DNA of 64,000 bases from Marinobacter daepoensis DSM 16072 (GTDB taxonomy: Bacteria; Pseudomonadota; Gammaproteobacteria; Pseudomonadales; Oleiphilaceae): positions 186,001 through 250,000 of the forward strand of contig NZ_ATWI01000011.1 in NCBI RefSeq assembly GCF_000421165.1, written 5' to 3'. Below, piece after piece: positions 1-8,961 of the stretch. The translations under genes were made by a program, and so were the position numbers. The number at the start of each line of letters is the position of its first letter. Positions within the stretch are counted from its first letter, which is position 1. Under the pieces are notes generated by a model. That model was not told where the DNA came from and made no database searches. It saw only the letters and a program-made list of their open reading frames with translations.

Positions 1-2337
1 GTGGTTGACCGGTTTTTCCGAAGCGTGGTGGAGAGCCCCAAGCTGAGTGATTATGCCCAGAGCCGGATGCGGCAACTGGAAGTGCCGGTCCTAAAGGTGG
101 TGATGCGAGATTCTTCCTTCTTTGAAGATCAGGGCAGCCCGGTCCGAGGTGTTATGGACCGGTTGGCGCAATTGGGGCAGAAAGGAGGGCGTCTGAATCC
201 GGTTGTCCAGCGTCGGGTGGATGAGTTGGTTCATCGTATTGCAACAGAGTTTGAGCAGGACACCGGGGTGTTTGAACAGACAGTGGGAGAGCTCGATACC
301 CTGATCGACCGTCAGAATCTGGTCTACCGCCGCAATGTTGAGCGGGTGACTGCTGCGGCCGAAGGCGCGCAGAAAGTGGCCGAGTCCAAAAAAGCGGTGG
401 CGAGCGCTCTGGATGGGAAGCTCGCCGGGCAAAAAGTGCCTAAGGCCCTGGTGAGCCTTCTGGACGGTGGGTGGCGTGATCTGCTGTCGCTGACCTGGAT
501 CCGACAGGGGGCGGATAGTCAGCTTTGGCAAGATTACCTGGCGGTGATCGATTCTTTGATGGCGTTTTCCGAAGATCCGGACCGCAGCATCAATTTGCCG
601 GAGCTTCTCAGGTTGATACAGGATGGCCTGGCCTCCATTTCCAGTAATCACATGCCGTCTTCCCAGATTCGCGACGAATTGAAACAGTTTCTTGTGCGTC
701 GTCCTGACACGGCACCAGAGATGGTCGACATGCCAGCGTCCAGCCCGGTCAGGCCTGACAAACGTGTGCTCAGCGAGCGTGAACAGCGCAGTCTTCAGCG
801 CTGGATAAATCAGGCCCAGCAACTGCGCACTGGTGACTGGCTTCGGGATCAGACCAAAGCGGATGACCCTCAGTATATCCGGCTGGTCTGGATTGCGAGA
901 GGCTTCAGCCGGTTCGTGTTTGTTAATCATCAGGGTATGCGGGTCGTTGAGCTTGAGCTGGAAAACCTGGCCCGCCAGATGCGCAAAGGCGTCATTGTCG
1001 CGGATAGTCAGTATGACCGCCCGCTGGTGGATGAAAGCATTGACCGAATGGTGCGCAATGTTTATGACCAGCTGTCCTGGACCTCGACCCACGATGAATT
1101 GACGCGTCTTCTGAATCGCCGGGAGTTTGAGCGCATGCTGGAGCAGCAGCTGGCTCGCCGGGAGGATAGCCGCGCCTTGCTGCATCTGGATCTGCGGGGC
1201 TTCCGCCTGCTGAACGATACGGCCGGCTATCAGGCTGGTGACGAGGCGTTGAAGCAGGTGGCTGATCTTATATGCCAGTACGTTGGTGATGGTATGCCGG
1301 TGGCTCGCCTGAGCGGTAACGAATTTGCGATGCTGGTACCGGAGGAACAGGGGGCGGATACCGCGGATAAACTGGTGGCGGCGATTACGGAGTGTGCCTT
1401 TGAGTATCAGGGGCGTCGTTATCAGCTTAGTGCGAATGTTGGCATGGCTCAGGAATTGCCTGCCCTGATCAGTGCCGAAAAATGGCTGAAAGCGGCTGAG
1501 CAGGCGCTTGGAGCCGCCAGGGACAAAGGCCCGGGCCAGATAGTACTCTATTCCCTGGATGCTGATGATCAGGCCAGGCAGGAGCTGATTGCGGCCCGTG
1601 TTGCAGGCCTGAGCAGTCCGGATGAAGAGAGGATGCTGCTGCGTTGCCAGAAAATGATTCCGTTGCACAGTGCGACTCGCATGGCTGCTCAGTATGAGAT
1701 CCTGATCAGTATGTACGATGAGGGCGGTCAGCTGATTACCGGGCAGGATCTTGTGCGTATGGCCGAACGCTATGACTGCATGCAAGCCGTTGATCGCTGG
1801 GTCGTCGGACACATGTTGGACTGGCTCCGGGATAAAGCGCCTGACCCTCGCCACCTGGGAGGCGTCTGCATTAATCTGTCGGGTTACTCTCTGAATGACC
1901 AGTCGTTGCTGGAGTTTATTTACGAGAAGCTCAGCGAAAAAGACGCTCCTATTGAGCGCCTGTGGTTTGAGCTGACCGAAGCTTCCGCCATCAATGACCT
2001 TCAGGCCGTATCGGAATTCATGATGGAAATGAAGGAGCTTGGATGTCGCTTTTGTCTGGGTAACTTCGGTAGTGGCCCCAGTTCGTACCAGTTCATGCGT
2101 TCGCTGCCGGTTGACCTCATCAAGATTGATAACGCGTTCACCGGGCAACTCGCGGCCGATCAGACCGACCAGGCCATGGTGAGGTCAATGGTCGAGATGG
2201 CGCACTATATGGGCCGGGAAGTGATCGCCTCGCAAGTTGAATCCCGGGAAGTGCTGGACAGGCTCAGGCAGCTGGGAGTGGATTACGCTCAGGGCTTTGT
2301 GGTCGAAAAGCCCCGCCTTTTGACCAGTCTCGTCTGA
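1..2337 (+). CDS. DUF1631 protein with degenerate GGDEF and EAL domains (5' truncated)
   Basis: The reading frame is open from the first base, and the start of the DUF1631 region seems to be missing, so the gene probably begins upstream. Residues 1 to about 345 resemble DUF1631 with its PilZ-like end. About 355-530 is a GGDEF domain and about 545-775 an EAL domain. Key residues are lost: the GGDEF signature reads S-G-N-E-F (438-442), the EAL signature reads E-I-L (566-568), and the usual Asp-Asp of the EAL metal loop is Gly-Asn (687-688). It is therefore probably not an active cyclase or phosphodiesterase and may act as a c-di-GMP receptor or scaffold (inference). The phosphoribulokinase-like gene follows after 26 bases. 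Confidence 0.85.
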   Translation: MVDRFFRSVVESPKLSDYAQSRMRQLEVPVLKVVMRDSSFFEDQGSPVRGVMDRLAQLGQKGGRLNPVVQRRVDELVHRIATEFEQDTGVFEQTVGELDTLIDRQNLVYRRNVERVTAAAEGAQKVAESKKAVASALDGKLAGQKVPKALVSLLDGGWRDLLSLTWIRQGADSQLWQDYLAVIDSLMAFSEDPDRSINLPELLRLIQDGLASISSNHMPSSQIRDELKQFLVRRPDTAPEMVDMPASSPVRPDKRVLSEREQRSLQRWINQAQQLRTGDWLRDQTKADDPQYIRLVWIARGFSRFVFVNHQGMRVVELELENLARQMRKGVIVADSQYDRPLVDESIDRMVRNVYDQLSWTSTHDELTRLLNRREFERMLEQQLARREDSRALLHLDLRGFRLLNDTAGYQAGDEALKQVADLICQYVGDGMPVARLSGNEFAMLVPEEQGADTADKLVAAITECAFEYQGRRYQLSANVGMAQELPALISAEKWLKAAEQALGAARDKGPGQIVLYSLDADDQARQELIAARVAGLSSPDEERMLLRCQKMIPLHSATRMAAQYEILISMYDEGGQLITGQDLVRMAERYDCMQAVDRWVVGHMLDWLRDKAPDPRHLGGVCINLSGYSLNDQSLLEFIYEKLSEKDAPIERLWFELTEASAINDLQAVSEFMMEMKELGCRFCLGNFGSGPSSYQFMRSLPVDLIKIDNAFTGQLAADQTDQAMVRSMVEMAHYMGREVIASQVESREVLDRLRQLGVDYAQGFVVEKPRLLTSLV

Positions 2338-2363
2338 CACCCCATTCAGGAATCCGGTTCGTT

Positions 2364-3230
2364 ATGTCCAGACGCCATCCTATCATCGCGGTGACCGGCT
2401 CTTCCGGGGCCGGCACCACGACCACCAGTCAGATTTTCAGCCGTGTCTTCGCCAGTGAGAGGATGCAGGCGGCCATGGTAAGTGGTGACAGTTTTCACCG
2501 CTATACCCGGGAACAGATGGCCCGGCTGGCTGCCAAGGGGCTGTTCGGTGAGCGTAACCACTTTGCCTTGGCTGCGAACCACATTGACCGGCTGGAAGCC
2601 TTGTTTTACGACTACAGCCACACTGGAAACGGCCGGTATCGACAGTACGTGCATGATGAAGACCGGGCATTGGTAGCCGCCGGCCACAAGCCGGGGACCT
2701 TTACTCCGTGGGGATCACTGCCTGCGGACACGGATGTGCTGTTCTATGAGGGGTTGCACGGAGGCGTTGTCAGTGACCGTTACAACATAGCCCAATATGT
2801 GGACTTGCTGATTGGCGTGGTGCCCATTGTGAATCTGGAATGGATTCAGAAAATTCACCGGGATACCAATCAGCGGGGTTACAGCCAGGATGCGGTGGTT
2901 CAGACCATTATTAACCGTATGGACGACTATGTGCGTGACATCGTGCCCCAGTTTTCCCACACCCATATCAACTTTCAGCGGATTCCCCTGGTCGACACCT
3001 CGAATCCGTTTGTGGCCAGGGATGTGCCCAGTGAAGATGAGAGCATGGTGGTGATCCATTTCCGGGAATCGGCGGAGGTGAATTTCCCCTGGCTGCTTCA
3101 AGCGATCCCGCAGAGCACCCTGTCTCGTCACGATACCCTGGTGATACCCGGGCCGAAAATGGCTCTGGCCATGGATCTGGTTATCCGGCCCATGGTTCAG
3201 AAACTCATGTCTGGCAAGGCCTTCGCCTGA
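2364..3230 (+). CDS. prkB: Phosphoribulokinase-like kinase (PrkB family)
   Basis: 288 residues, typical of the short bacterial PrkB/phosphoribulokinase family often found near crp. The N-terminus has a P-loop (G-S-S-G-A-G-T-T-T near residue 13), then the conserved D-S-F-H and an acidic F-Y-E-G-L-H-G segment. The true substrate of the PrkB group in heterotrophs is unsettled, and no RuBisCO gene is present, so a Calvin-cycle role is unlikely. It ends 49 bases from the convergent speD stop. A GGCGGCAA/TTGCCGCC hairpin without a T-run lies between them (3244-3267). Confidence 0.85.
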   Translation: MSRRHPIIAVTGSSGAGTTTTSQIFSRVFASERMQAAMVSGDSFHRYTREQMARLAAKGLFGERNHFALAANHIDRLEALFYDYSHTGNGRYRQYVHDEDRALVAAGHKPGTFTPWGSLPADTDVLFYEGLHGGVVSDRYNIAQYVDLLIGVVPIVNLEWIQKIHRDTNQRGYSQDAVVQTIINRMDDYVRDIVPQFSHTHINFQRIPLVDTSNPFVARDVPSEDESMVVIHFRESAEVNFPWLLQAIPQSTLSRHDTLVIPGPKMALAMDLVIRPMVQKLMSGKAFA

Positions 3231-3279
3231 TCAGCTCGTCAGAGGCGGCAAAGAGCACCTTGCCGCCATCCGGAGTATT

Positions 3280-4071
3280 TTACTCGACGTTGCGGGAATA
3301 GAAGATTTCCAGCATTTCGCGCCGCAGACGATCCTCAATGGACTGTGCTTCCGCAGGATCGAGTTCGCTGGCATTGACCCCGAACACATAGTTGTCGAGG
3401 TTGAATTCTTTCAGCATCATTTTGGTGTGGAACAGGTTTTCCTGATACACATTCACGTCGATCATCTGATAAGCGTTCTGAGTGTCTTCAGTCAGATAGT
3501 TCTGGATCGAGTTGATGTCGTGGTCGATGTAATGTTTGGTGCCATCAACATCACGGGTAAAGCCCCGCACACGGTAATCAACGGTCACGACATCGGAGTC
3601 GAAGCTGTGAATCAGGTAGTTCAGTACCTTCAGAGGTGAAATCAGGCCGCAGGTTGAGACATCGATATCCGCCCGAAAGGTGCTGACGCCATCGTGAGGG
3701 TGACTTTCCGGGTAGGTGTGGACGGTCACATGGCTTTTGTCCAGGTGAGCAACGATGGTGTCTGGCAATGGGCCGGGAGATTCCTCGTTGTCAGTATCGC
3801 TGTTGGTCAGTTCATGTTCAGCAATCAGCATGGTCACCGAGGCGCCATGGGGCTCATAATCCTGACGTGCGATGTTCAGGACGTTGGCGCCGATGATTTT
3901 GACAACGTCGGTCAGTATCTGGGTCAGGCGTTCGGCGTTGTACATCTCATCGATGTAATCGATGTAGGCCTCGCGTTGCTCTTCCGTCTGCGCGTAACAG
4001 ATGTCGTAGATATTGAAGCTCAGGGATTTGGTCAGGTTGTTGAAACCGTGCAGCTGGAGTTTGGTTTCCAT
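3280..4071 (-). CDS. speD: S-adenosylmethionine decarboxylase proenzyme
   Basis: Makes decarboxylated SAM, the aminopropyl donor for spermidine. The protein is 263 residues and closely resembles the enterobacterial SpeD class: it opens with the conserved L-H-G-F-N-N-L-T-K block. The self-cleavage site is L-D-K-S-H, so Ser113 would become the pyruvoyl group, followed by V-H-T-Y-P-E-S-H-P. The ATG at 4071 is chosen because family homology begins there; the frame stays open upstream to 4248 but that part has no family similarity. Placement next to an OsmC gene and vfr matches Pseudomonas gene order. Confidence 0.95.
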   Translation of the reverse strand: METKLQLHGFNNLTKSLSFNIYDICYAQTEEQREAYIDYIDEMYNAERLTQILTDVVKIIGANVLNIARQDYEPHGASVTMLIAEHELTNSDTDNEESPGPLPDTIVAHLDKSHVTVHTYPESHPHDGVSTFRADIDVSTCGLISPLKVLNYLIHSFDSDVVTVDYRVRGFTRDVDGTKHYIDHDINSIQNYLTEDTQNAYQMIDVNVYQENLFHTKMMLKEFNLDNYVFGVNASELDPAEAQSIEDRLRREMLEIFYSRNVE

Positions 4072-4304
4072 GCTCAGCCCCTCCGGGAAATGGAGATGAA
4101 TGATCACAGGGAGATGGACTCTCCCTGCCGAGGCCGCCACCGATAATTGACCGGGTGATCTTGACTGTTCACCTTTTGCGCAGACCGGCGGAGAAAGTTG
4201 CGTATTATGCATACCGCAGGTGTCGTTGAATAGTATCTGCAATGACATTTTTCAACGTTGAGATAATCGTCGGTCTGGTCGCCCCGTCGGAGAGTCCAGA
4301 GCGT

Positions 4305-4727
4305 CTATTCAGCGGCCTGAATTTCGAAGCTGTGAGTGATCTCGACCCCGGCTTTGCCGAGCATGATTGAGGCCGAACAATATTTCTCTGCCGACAGGCT
4401 GACCGCCCGTGCCACCTGCTTTTCTTTGAGGTTGTGTCCTGTCACCACGAAGTGCAGGTGAATGCGAGTGAACACCGATGGCACTTCGTCGGCTCGTTCT
4501 GCTTCAAGATGGCAACGGCAGTCGGTCACCTCTTGTCGGCTTTTCTCGAGGATGCTCACCACATCAAAAGAGGAACAGCCGCCAATGCCCATCAGTAGCA
4601 TTTCCATGGGGCGGGGGCCGAGATTTTCACCGCCGCGATCCGGAGGACCATCTAACTGCACGCTGTGGCCGCTGCCGCTGGTTGCTTTGAAGCTGGCGTT
4701 GCCGGTCCAGTTAATGGTTGCTTTCAT
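4305..4727 (-). CDS. OsmC/Ohr family protein
   Basis: 140 residues, an OsmC-like thiol peroxidase fold. Conserved features are the G-G-E-N-L-G-P-R-P-M-E-M-L-L segment, a G-G-C-S-S-F-D-V-V segment with the first reactive Cys, and a second Cys in A-E-K-Y-C-S-A-S-I-M. This is the YhfA-like subgroup usually encoded beside crp/vfr. Family members reduce organic hydroperoxides, but the physiological role of this subgroup is not established. The start at 4727 (M-K-A-T-I-N-W) is chosen by homology. It diverges from vfr, with 279 bases of shared upstream region. Confidence 0.9.
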   Translation of the reverse strand: MKATINWTGNASFKATSGSGHSVQLDGPPDRGGENLGPRPMEMLLMGIGGCSSFDVVSILEKSRQEVTDCRCHLEAERADEVPSVFTRIHLHFVVTGHNLKEKQVARAVSLSAEKYCSASIMLGKAGVEITHSFEIQAAE

Positions 4728-5006
4728 GGGCGTTTTCCTGTGGCTGGTTCGTGGTGCGTTCTTGTGATGGTGTTTACCGTAAGTCTGGCGGATGCTAACA
4801 CAGTTGCTCAGGGGCGGCATGATGCAACTGCGACCAAAGCGGTATTGCCCTTCGGATACATCCTGTATCCCGTTTCGAGTTGCTGAAAAGTAACCTTCTT
4901 GTTATAAGTTGCGTGGCATATCAGCAAATCCCTTAACCCGCAGGGACAGGCGGGGATATAAAAACGATTAGGAAACGCCAGACTTTGAGGAGGCACGTCT
5001 CGCATT

Positions 5007-5648
5007 ATGGCTACCATTGTCAAGCCGGTTGAGCAGAAGACCAAACACCTGGATTATTTTCTTTCCCAATGCCATCGTCGGCGTTACCCAGCCAAAAGTA
5101 CTATCATCTATGCCGGTGATAAAAGCGATTCGCTGTTCTACATCGTCAAGGGGTCGGTCACTGTCATTATTGAAGACGATGACGGTCGCGAGATGATCAT
5201 GGCTTACCTGAATGCCGGTGATTTTTTCGGTGAGATGGGCCTGTTTGATAACATGGATTCCCGGAGTGCCTGGGTCAAAGCCAAAACCGAGTGCGAGGTG
5301 GCTGAGATCAGCTACACCAAGTTCCGGGAAATTGCCCAGCAGGATCCGAGGGTGCTGTATTTTATCGGCGAGCAGATGGCCTCTCGCCTCCGTCAGACTA
5401 CCCGAAAGGTGGGTGACCTGGCTTTTCTGGACGTTACCGGTCGTGTTGCCCGTACCTTGCTGGATCTGTGTAAAGAGCCGGATGCGATGACGCACCCGGA
5501 TGGTATGCAGATCAAGATCACCCGTCAGGAAATTGGTCGGATTGTGGGCTGCTCCCGTGAAATGGTGGGGAGAGTCCTTAAAACTCTTGAAGATCAAGGT
5601 CTTGTCAGGGTTAAAGGAAAAACCATGGTGGTTTACGGTACACGCTGA
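5007..5648 (+). CDS. vfr: cAMP-receptor-type regulator Vfr/CRP
   Basis: Global cAMP-responsive activator, 213 residues. The cyclic-nucleotide domain has F-G-E-M-G-L-F (74-80) with R86 and S87 in the phosphate-binding turn. The helix-turn-helix at about 172-193 reads [17 protein letters not shown], nearly the E. coli CRP recognition helix, so the DNA site is probably TGTGA-N6-TCACA. The strongest purine-rich site (GAGGAGG near 4987) is about 13 bases from the ATG, longer than usual. In Pseudomonas vfr directly follows trpC; here about 14 kb of other genes separate them. Confidence 0.95.
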   Translation: MATIVKPVEQKTKHLDYFLSQCHRRRYPAKSTIIYAGDKSDSLFYIVKGSVTVIIEDDDGREMIMAYLNAGDFFGEMGLFDNMDSRSAWVKAKTECEVAEISYTKFREIAQQDPRVLYFIGEQMASRLRQTTRKVGDLAFLDVTGRVARTLLDLCKEPDAMTHPDGMQIKITRQEIGRIVGCSREMVGRVLKTLEDQGLVRVKGKTMVVYGTR

Positions 5649-5723
5649 CATTCCTTTCCCTTAAGTTCCCGAATCCCTTCTGGTGCCTGCCTCAGTTGTC
5701 GCAGGCATTCGCCCTTCCAAGTG

Positions 5724-5737
5724 CGACAGGCTTGTCG
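5724..5737. promoter_or_regulatory. Inverted repeat, possible activator site upstream of PEP-CTERM gene
   Basis: CGACA-GGCT-TGTCG is a perfect 5-bp inverted repeat about 120 bases upstream of the candidate sigma-54 promoter. That is a usual distance for an enhancer-binding protein. The assignment is inference only; the repeat could be chance. Confidence 0.3.
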
Positions 5738-5856
5738 TTATCACCTTCCATTCGGTTGTGCCTTCCATTTCGGTATGTCGAGATGTTTTACGGTTCCGTT
5801 TTTTTCTCATGATGGGTTTTTTGTAATTTATTGAAAATTAATATTTTTCATGGTCT

Positions 5857-5872
5857 TGGCAGGGATTGCGCT
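5857..5872 (+). promoter_or_regulatory. Candidate sigma-54 promoter of the PEP-CTERM gene
   Basis: TGGCAGGGATTGCGCT has the obligatory GG and GC dinucleotides separated by 10 bases. It matches the TGGCA part of the -24 element and GCW of the -12 element, but not the TT before GC. A start site near 5884 would leave a leader of about 34 bases before the ATG at 5918. PEP-CTERM genes in some proteobacteria are known to depend on RpoN with PrsK/PrsR. Confidence 0.45.
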
Positions 5873-5917
5873 TGGAGGTTGGTGTCACACACATTGACCC
5901 TAAAAGGAGTTTTAGCC

Positions 5918-6826
5918 ATGAACAAAAAATGGATGGCCGGTACTGCAGGATTCGCTGCTGCCGCTTTGATGAGTTCCGCTGCTGTTGCGGCACCAATTAC
6001 TGCAGACGTTGTGTTTCTGGTGGATGAGTCCGGCTCCATGGGAGGCGAGCACTCCTGGCTGAGCAATATGATTGCCAGTCTCGAAAATGGTCTGGTCGGA
6101 GAAGGTGTTGGTGCCTCTGTTAGTAACCGTTATTCGCTGGTCGGGTTTGGTGGTGCTTCCTATTCAGGGCATCTGGACCCCCACGCCCACGATATGGACA
6201 GCGCGACGGCGGGTACTCAGGAATGGGGCAGTTCAACGGATTTTGCAGCGGCAACGTCCTCGCTCGTTCTGAATGGGGGCACGGAAGACGGCTGGAGTGC
6301 GCTGGATTGGGCGCTGAACAATCTGAGCTACCGTTCTGATGCGGCTGTCAACTTCGTGCTGGTTACCGATGAGGATCGCGATAATACTAACGGTGATTTG
6401 AGCAAATCCCGACTGTTGGCTGGTTTGGGCAGTGTGAATGCGCTGCTGAACGTGGTGGTTAACAACAACTTTGGCTGTGGTGCTTCTTCAACCAATGCTA
6501 TTGGTGTTGACAGTGAAGATAATGGCTTTTTGGCCGATGGCTCTGGTAGCTTTACCAAGTGTGAGGGTGCGGGGAACATTGGCAGTGGCTATGGCACCAC
6601 ATCCAGCGACTACGTGGATCTGGCTCTGGATTCGGGCGGTGCTGCCTGGAACCTGAATATCCTGCGGGCTGGAGGCAGCAACGCGGATTCCTTTACTGCA
6701 TCGTTTGTCGATACCAAGGTTGAGGAAATCACCGGTCAGCCACCGGTTTCTGTACCGGAGCCTGGCACACTGGCATTGCTGGGTCTGGGTCTGACCGGCC
6801 TGGCCTTCCGTCGCAAGAAAGCCTGA
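5918..6826 (+). CDS. VWA-domain protein with PEP-CTERM sorting signal
   Basis: 302 residues. A signal peptide (about 1-25, ending A-V-A-A) precedes a von Willebrand A domain. Its MIDAS metal site D-E-S-G-S is at 36-40. A two-Cys region follows (N-F-G-C-G and T-K-C-E-G), probably a disulfide. The C-terminus is a textbook PEP-CTERM tail: V-P-E-P-G-T, a hydrophobic helix, then R-R-K-K-A. Such proteins are processed by an exosortase and usually reach the surface or biofilm matrix; no exosortase lies in this window. The ATG at 5918 has AAAGGAG 9 bases upstream. The product is probably an adhesin or matrix protein (inference). Confidence 0.9.
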   Translation: MNKKWMAGTAGFAAAALMSSAAVAAPITADVVFLVDESGSMGGEHSWLSNMIASLENGLVGEGVGASVSNRYSLVGFGGASYSGHLDPHAHDMDSATAGTQEWGSSTDFAAATSSLVLNGGTEDGWSALDWALNNLSYRSDAAVNFVLVTDEDRDNTNGDLSKSRLLAGLGSVNALLNVVVNNNFGCGASSTNAIGVDSEDNGFLADGSGSFTKCEGAGNIGSGYGTTSSDYVDLALDSGGAAWNLNILRAGGSNADSFTASFVDTKVEEITGQPPVSVPEPGTLALLGLGLTGLAFRRKKA

Positions 6827-6846
6827 TACTTGCATCCTGCTTGATA

Positions 6847-6880
6847 CAACAAGGGCGCCGAGAGGCGCCCTTGTTGTTTG
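6847..6880. terminator. Bidirectional terminator
   Basis: A perfect 13-bp stem (6847-6859 with 6864-6876, core AAGGGCGCC/GGCGCCCTT) has a 4-base loop. TTTGTGTTTT follows on the + strand. It lies between the convergent PEP-CTERM and hydrolase genes. Confidence 0.85.
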
Positions 6881-6893
6881 TGTTTTCTGTGAG

Positions 6894-7784
6894 TCAGGAA
6901 CGCCGGTCGTTTGCAGCAATGAACGTTGACACCAACTGACAGATGGCGTCGGGCATGGTGAGTACGGCCCAGTGGGGAGCATCCAGTTTCTGTAAAGTCA
7001 GCTTGCCTGTCCAGCGCACAGCCTCGTCAGTGAGTTGAGCTCCAACGTAGGCATCCCGGGTTGGGATGATGACCTGAACGGGGCAGTGAGTGCGCCGGGC
7101 TCGAGGGCGCAGCAACCTAGGCAGAAAATTTGCGCGGTAGAGTTTGATGCCATGCAGGCCATCAGACTTCTGAAAAGTGCTGAACCGGGCATCGCGTACC
7201 TGCTCTTTCGTTTTCAGATAGTTGGGCCACAGCCTGTCCAGTCCCGCTTTCCAGGCGAGTTCTGGCAGTACCGGAACCTGGAACAGGGCGATGTACCAGG
7301 AGCTGATCAGCTGACGCAGAACTTTGTTGGTTCCCCCCGTGTTTGGCGAGAGAATTTGATTGCGGATCCAGAAACCGACGTGATCGAGGCAAGGGCCGGA
7401 AATCGACGTGTAGGACAGAATACGCGTTTGTAATTGCGGGTCGGTCACAGACTCCCAGCTCTGGACTGCGCCCCAGTCATGGGCTGCCAGGTGAAAAGCC
7501 TGCTCTGGGATGATGGCATTGACCACGGACTCAAGATCCTTGGCCAGCAGGTTGAGCAGGTAGTCTTTCGTGCGGGGTGGTTTGTCGGATTGGCCTGCGC
7601 CGCGGACATCGTAGCGAATCACCAGGAACTGCCTGCGTAGCTTGTCGGCGACTTTATCCCAGACGTGATGATTGTCTGGGTAGCCATGCACAAGGACGAG
7701 GGGAGTAGCCGTTGGATGCCCCTCGGCCACGGCATAGAGGGTAACGTCTCCACTGGTTACCCAGTGCTCACGCTTGGTGTTCAC
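6894..7784 (-). CDS. Alpha/beta hydrolase, epoxide hydrolase-like
   Basis: 296 residues, soluble alpha/beta hydrolase with no signal peptide. The oxyanion motif H-G-Y-P is at 33-36. The nucleophile elbow is A-H-D-W-G-A, giving Asp103 rather than Ser, which places it with epoxide hydrolases and haloalkane dehalogenases. The catalytic His is probably in D-A-P-H-W-A near 274. The natural substrate cannot be told from sequence. It stands alone between a terminator and modC, with 97 bases to the latter. Confidence 0.85.
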   Translation of the reverse strand: MNTKREHWVTSGDVTLYAVAEGHPTATPLVLVHGYPDNHHVWDKVADKLRRQFLVIRYDVRGAGQSDKPPRTKDYLLNLLAKDLESVVNAIIPEQAFHLAAHDWGAVQSWESVTDPQLQTRILSYTSISGPCLDHVGFWIRNQILSPNTGGTNKVLRQLISSWYIALFQVPVLPELAWKAGLDRLWPNYLKTKEQVRDARFSTFQKSDGLHGIKLYRANFLPRLLRPRARRTHCPVQVIIPTRDAYVGAQLTDEAVRWTGKLTLQKLDAPHWAVLTMPDAICQLVSTFIAANDRRS

Positions 7785-7881
7785 AGTATGACTTCCTTCA
7801 TGTCGCTAGCGGAAGTTGTCAGAGTAGCGATATCGTTGGGCCGGCTCAGCGGCCAAAGGGGCCAGAAGTCAGGCCAAAGGG

Positions 7882-8961
7882 TCAGTCGACCAGAGCTACT
7901 GACTTGATCTGGAGCCAGACAGACTGCCCCGGAGCCAGGCCAAGCTGCGCCGCGGACCGGCTGGTAAGCCGTGCCAGGAACGGGGTGTTTCCAGCCATTA
8001 AGCGGACCAGCGTGGTGCCAGGGGACACGTCGGTTTCAACCTGATCCACCTGAGCCTGAAGCAGGTTCTGGATGCTCTGGTCCCGGTGCGGGCTCAGGGC
8101 AATGCTGACATCTCGTGCCAGAACCTGAATGCGTGCTTTTTCTCCGACGTTCAATCGCTCGTCCTGCCGCAGCCACAGCTCACCTCCGTCAAACCTGAAG
8201 CGTGCGAGGTGCCAGCGGGTGTCAATTTCGTCCAGAGTTGCCTGAACGATGATGCCGGCTTCATCTTCCAGCTGAAACGGTTGATCCACCCGTGCCAGAG
8301 TCTCCTGAAGTGGGCCCTGGGCAACAATTCGGCCGTGCTTCATCATTACGATGTGATTTGCCAGCCGGGCGACTTCGTTGACAGAGTGGGAGACGTACAG
8401 GATGGGGATGGCAAGGTGGTCCCGAAGCCGCTCGAGATAGGGGAGAATGTCCTGCTTTGAAGGCTGATCCAGCGCTGACAGGGGTTCATCCATCAGCAGC
8501 AGGCGTGGGCTGGTCAGGAGAGCTCTGGCGATGGCAACCCGTTGACGTTCTCCTCCGGACAGCCCTGAAGGCATGCGAGCCATCAGAGACTCTAACCCCA
8601 GCCAGGAAACCGCCTCCTCAATAGTGATCTTACGGTCTCTGTCGGCTACCCGCCGTTGCCCGAATGTGAGGTTTTTGTGGACGGATAAGTGCGGGAACAG
8701 GTGGGTTTCCTGAAAGACGTAGGCCAGGGGTCTTTGGTGGACCGGCGTGAAGTGGGTATCGGACTGCCAGATGTCACCAAGAACCGACAGGTGTCCGTCT
8801 GTTTTCTGCAGCCCGGCCATGCAGCGCAGCAACGTGGTTTTGCCGCATCCTGACGCGCCAAACAGCGCGGTGATCCCTGACCCTGGCATGCTCACGTCGA
8901 CATTCAGGTTAAAGTCGGGGTATGTGCAGGAAAAGCGGGCGTGGATGTTGGGAGTGGTCAT
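7882..8961 (-). CDS. modC: Molybdate ABC transporter ATP-binding protein
   Basis: 359 residues; the ATPase that energises molybdate import. Walker A is G-A-S-G-C-G-K-T-T (near 35-43), the ABC signature is L-S-G-G-E-R-Q-R-V-A, and Walker B is L-L-L-M-D-E-P-L. A C-terminal TOBE region (about 290-355) is the regulatory oxyanion-binding part typical of ModC. Its start overlaps the modB stop by 4 bases (ATGA), showing translational coupling in modABC. Confidence 0.95.
   Translation of the reverse strand: MTTPNIHARFSCTYPDFNLNVDVSMPGSGITALFGASGCGKTTLLRCMAGLQKTDGHLSVLGDIWQSDTHFTPVHQRPLAYVFQETHLFPHLSVHKNLTFGQRRVADRDRKITIEEAVSWLGLESLMARMPSGLSGGERQRVAIARALLTSPRLLLMDEPLSALDQPSKQDILPYLERLRDHLAIPILYVSHSVNEVARLANHIVMMKHGRIVAQGPLQETLARVDQPFQLEDEAGIIVQATLDEIDTRWHLARFRFDGGELWLRQDERLNVGEKARIQVLARDVSIALSPHRDQSIQNLLQAQVDQVETDVSPGTTLVRLMAGNTPFLARLTSRSAAQLGLAPGQSVWLQIKSVALVD

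Noticed and set aside
91..2148. Long open frame of 685 codons on the minus strand, antisense to the first gene
   Set aside because: It lies wholly opposite the DUF1631-GGDEF-EAL gene, shows no known domain, and such frames arise from codon bias in GC-rich genes.
3244..3267. GGCGGCAA/TTGCCGCC hairpin between prkB and speD
   Set aside because: Stem is only 8 bp with a large loop and no T-run, so I did not call a terminator.
5682..5707. TGCCTGC/GCAGGCA hairpin after vfr
   Set aside because: No T-run follows, so it is not supported as a terminator.
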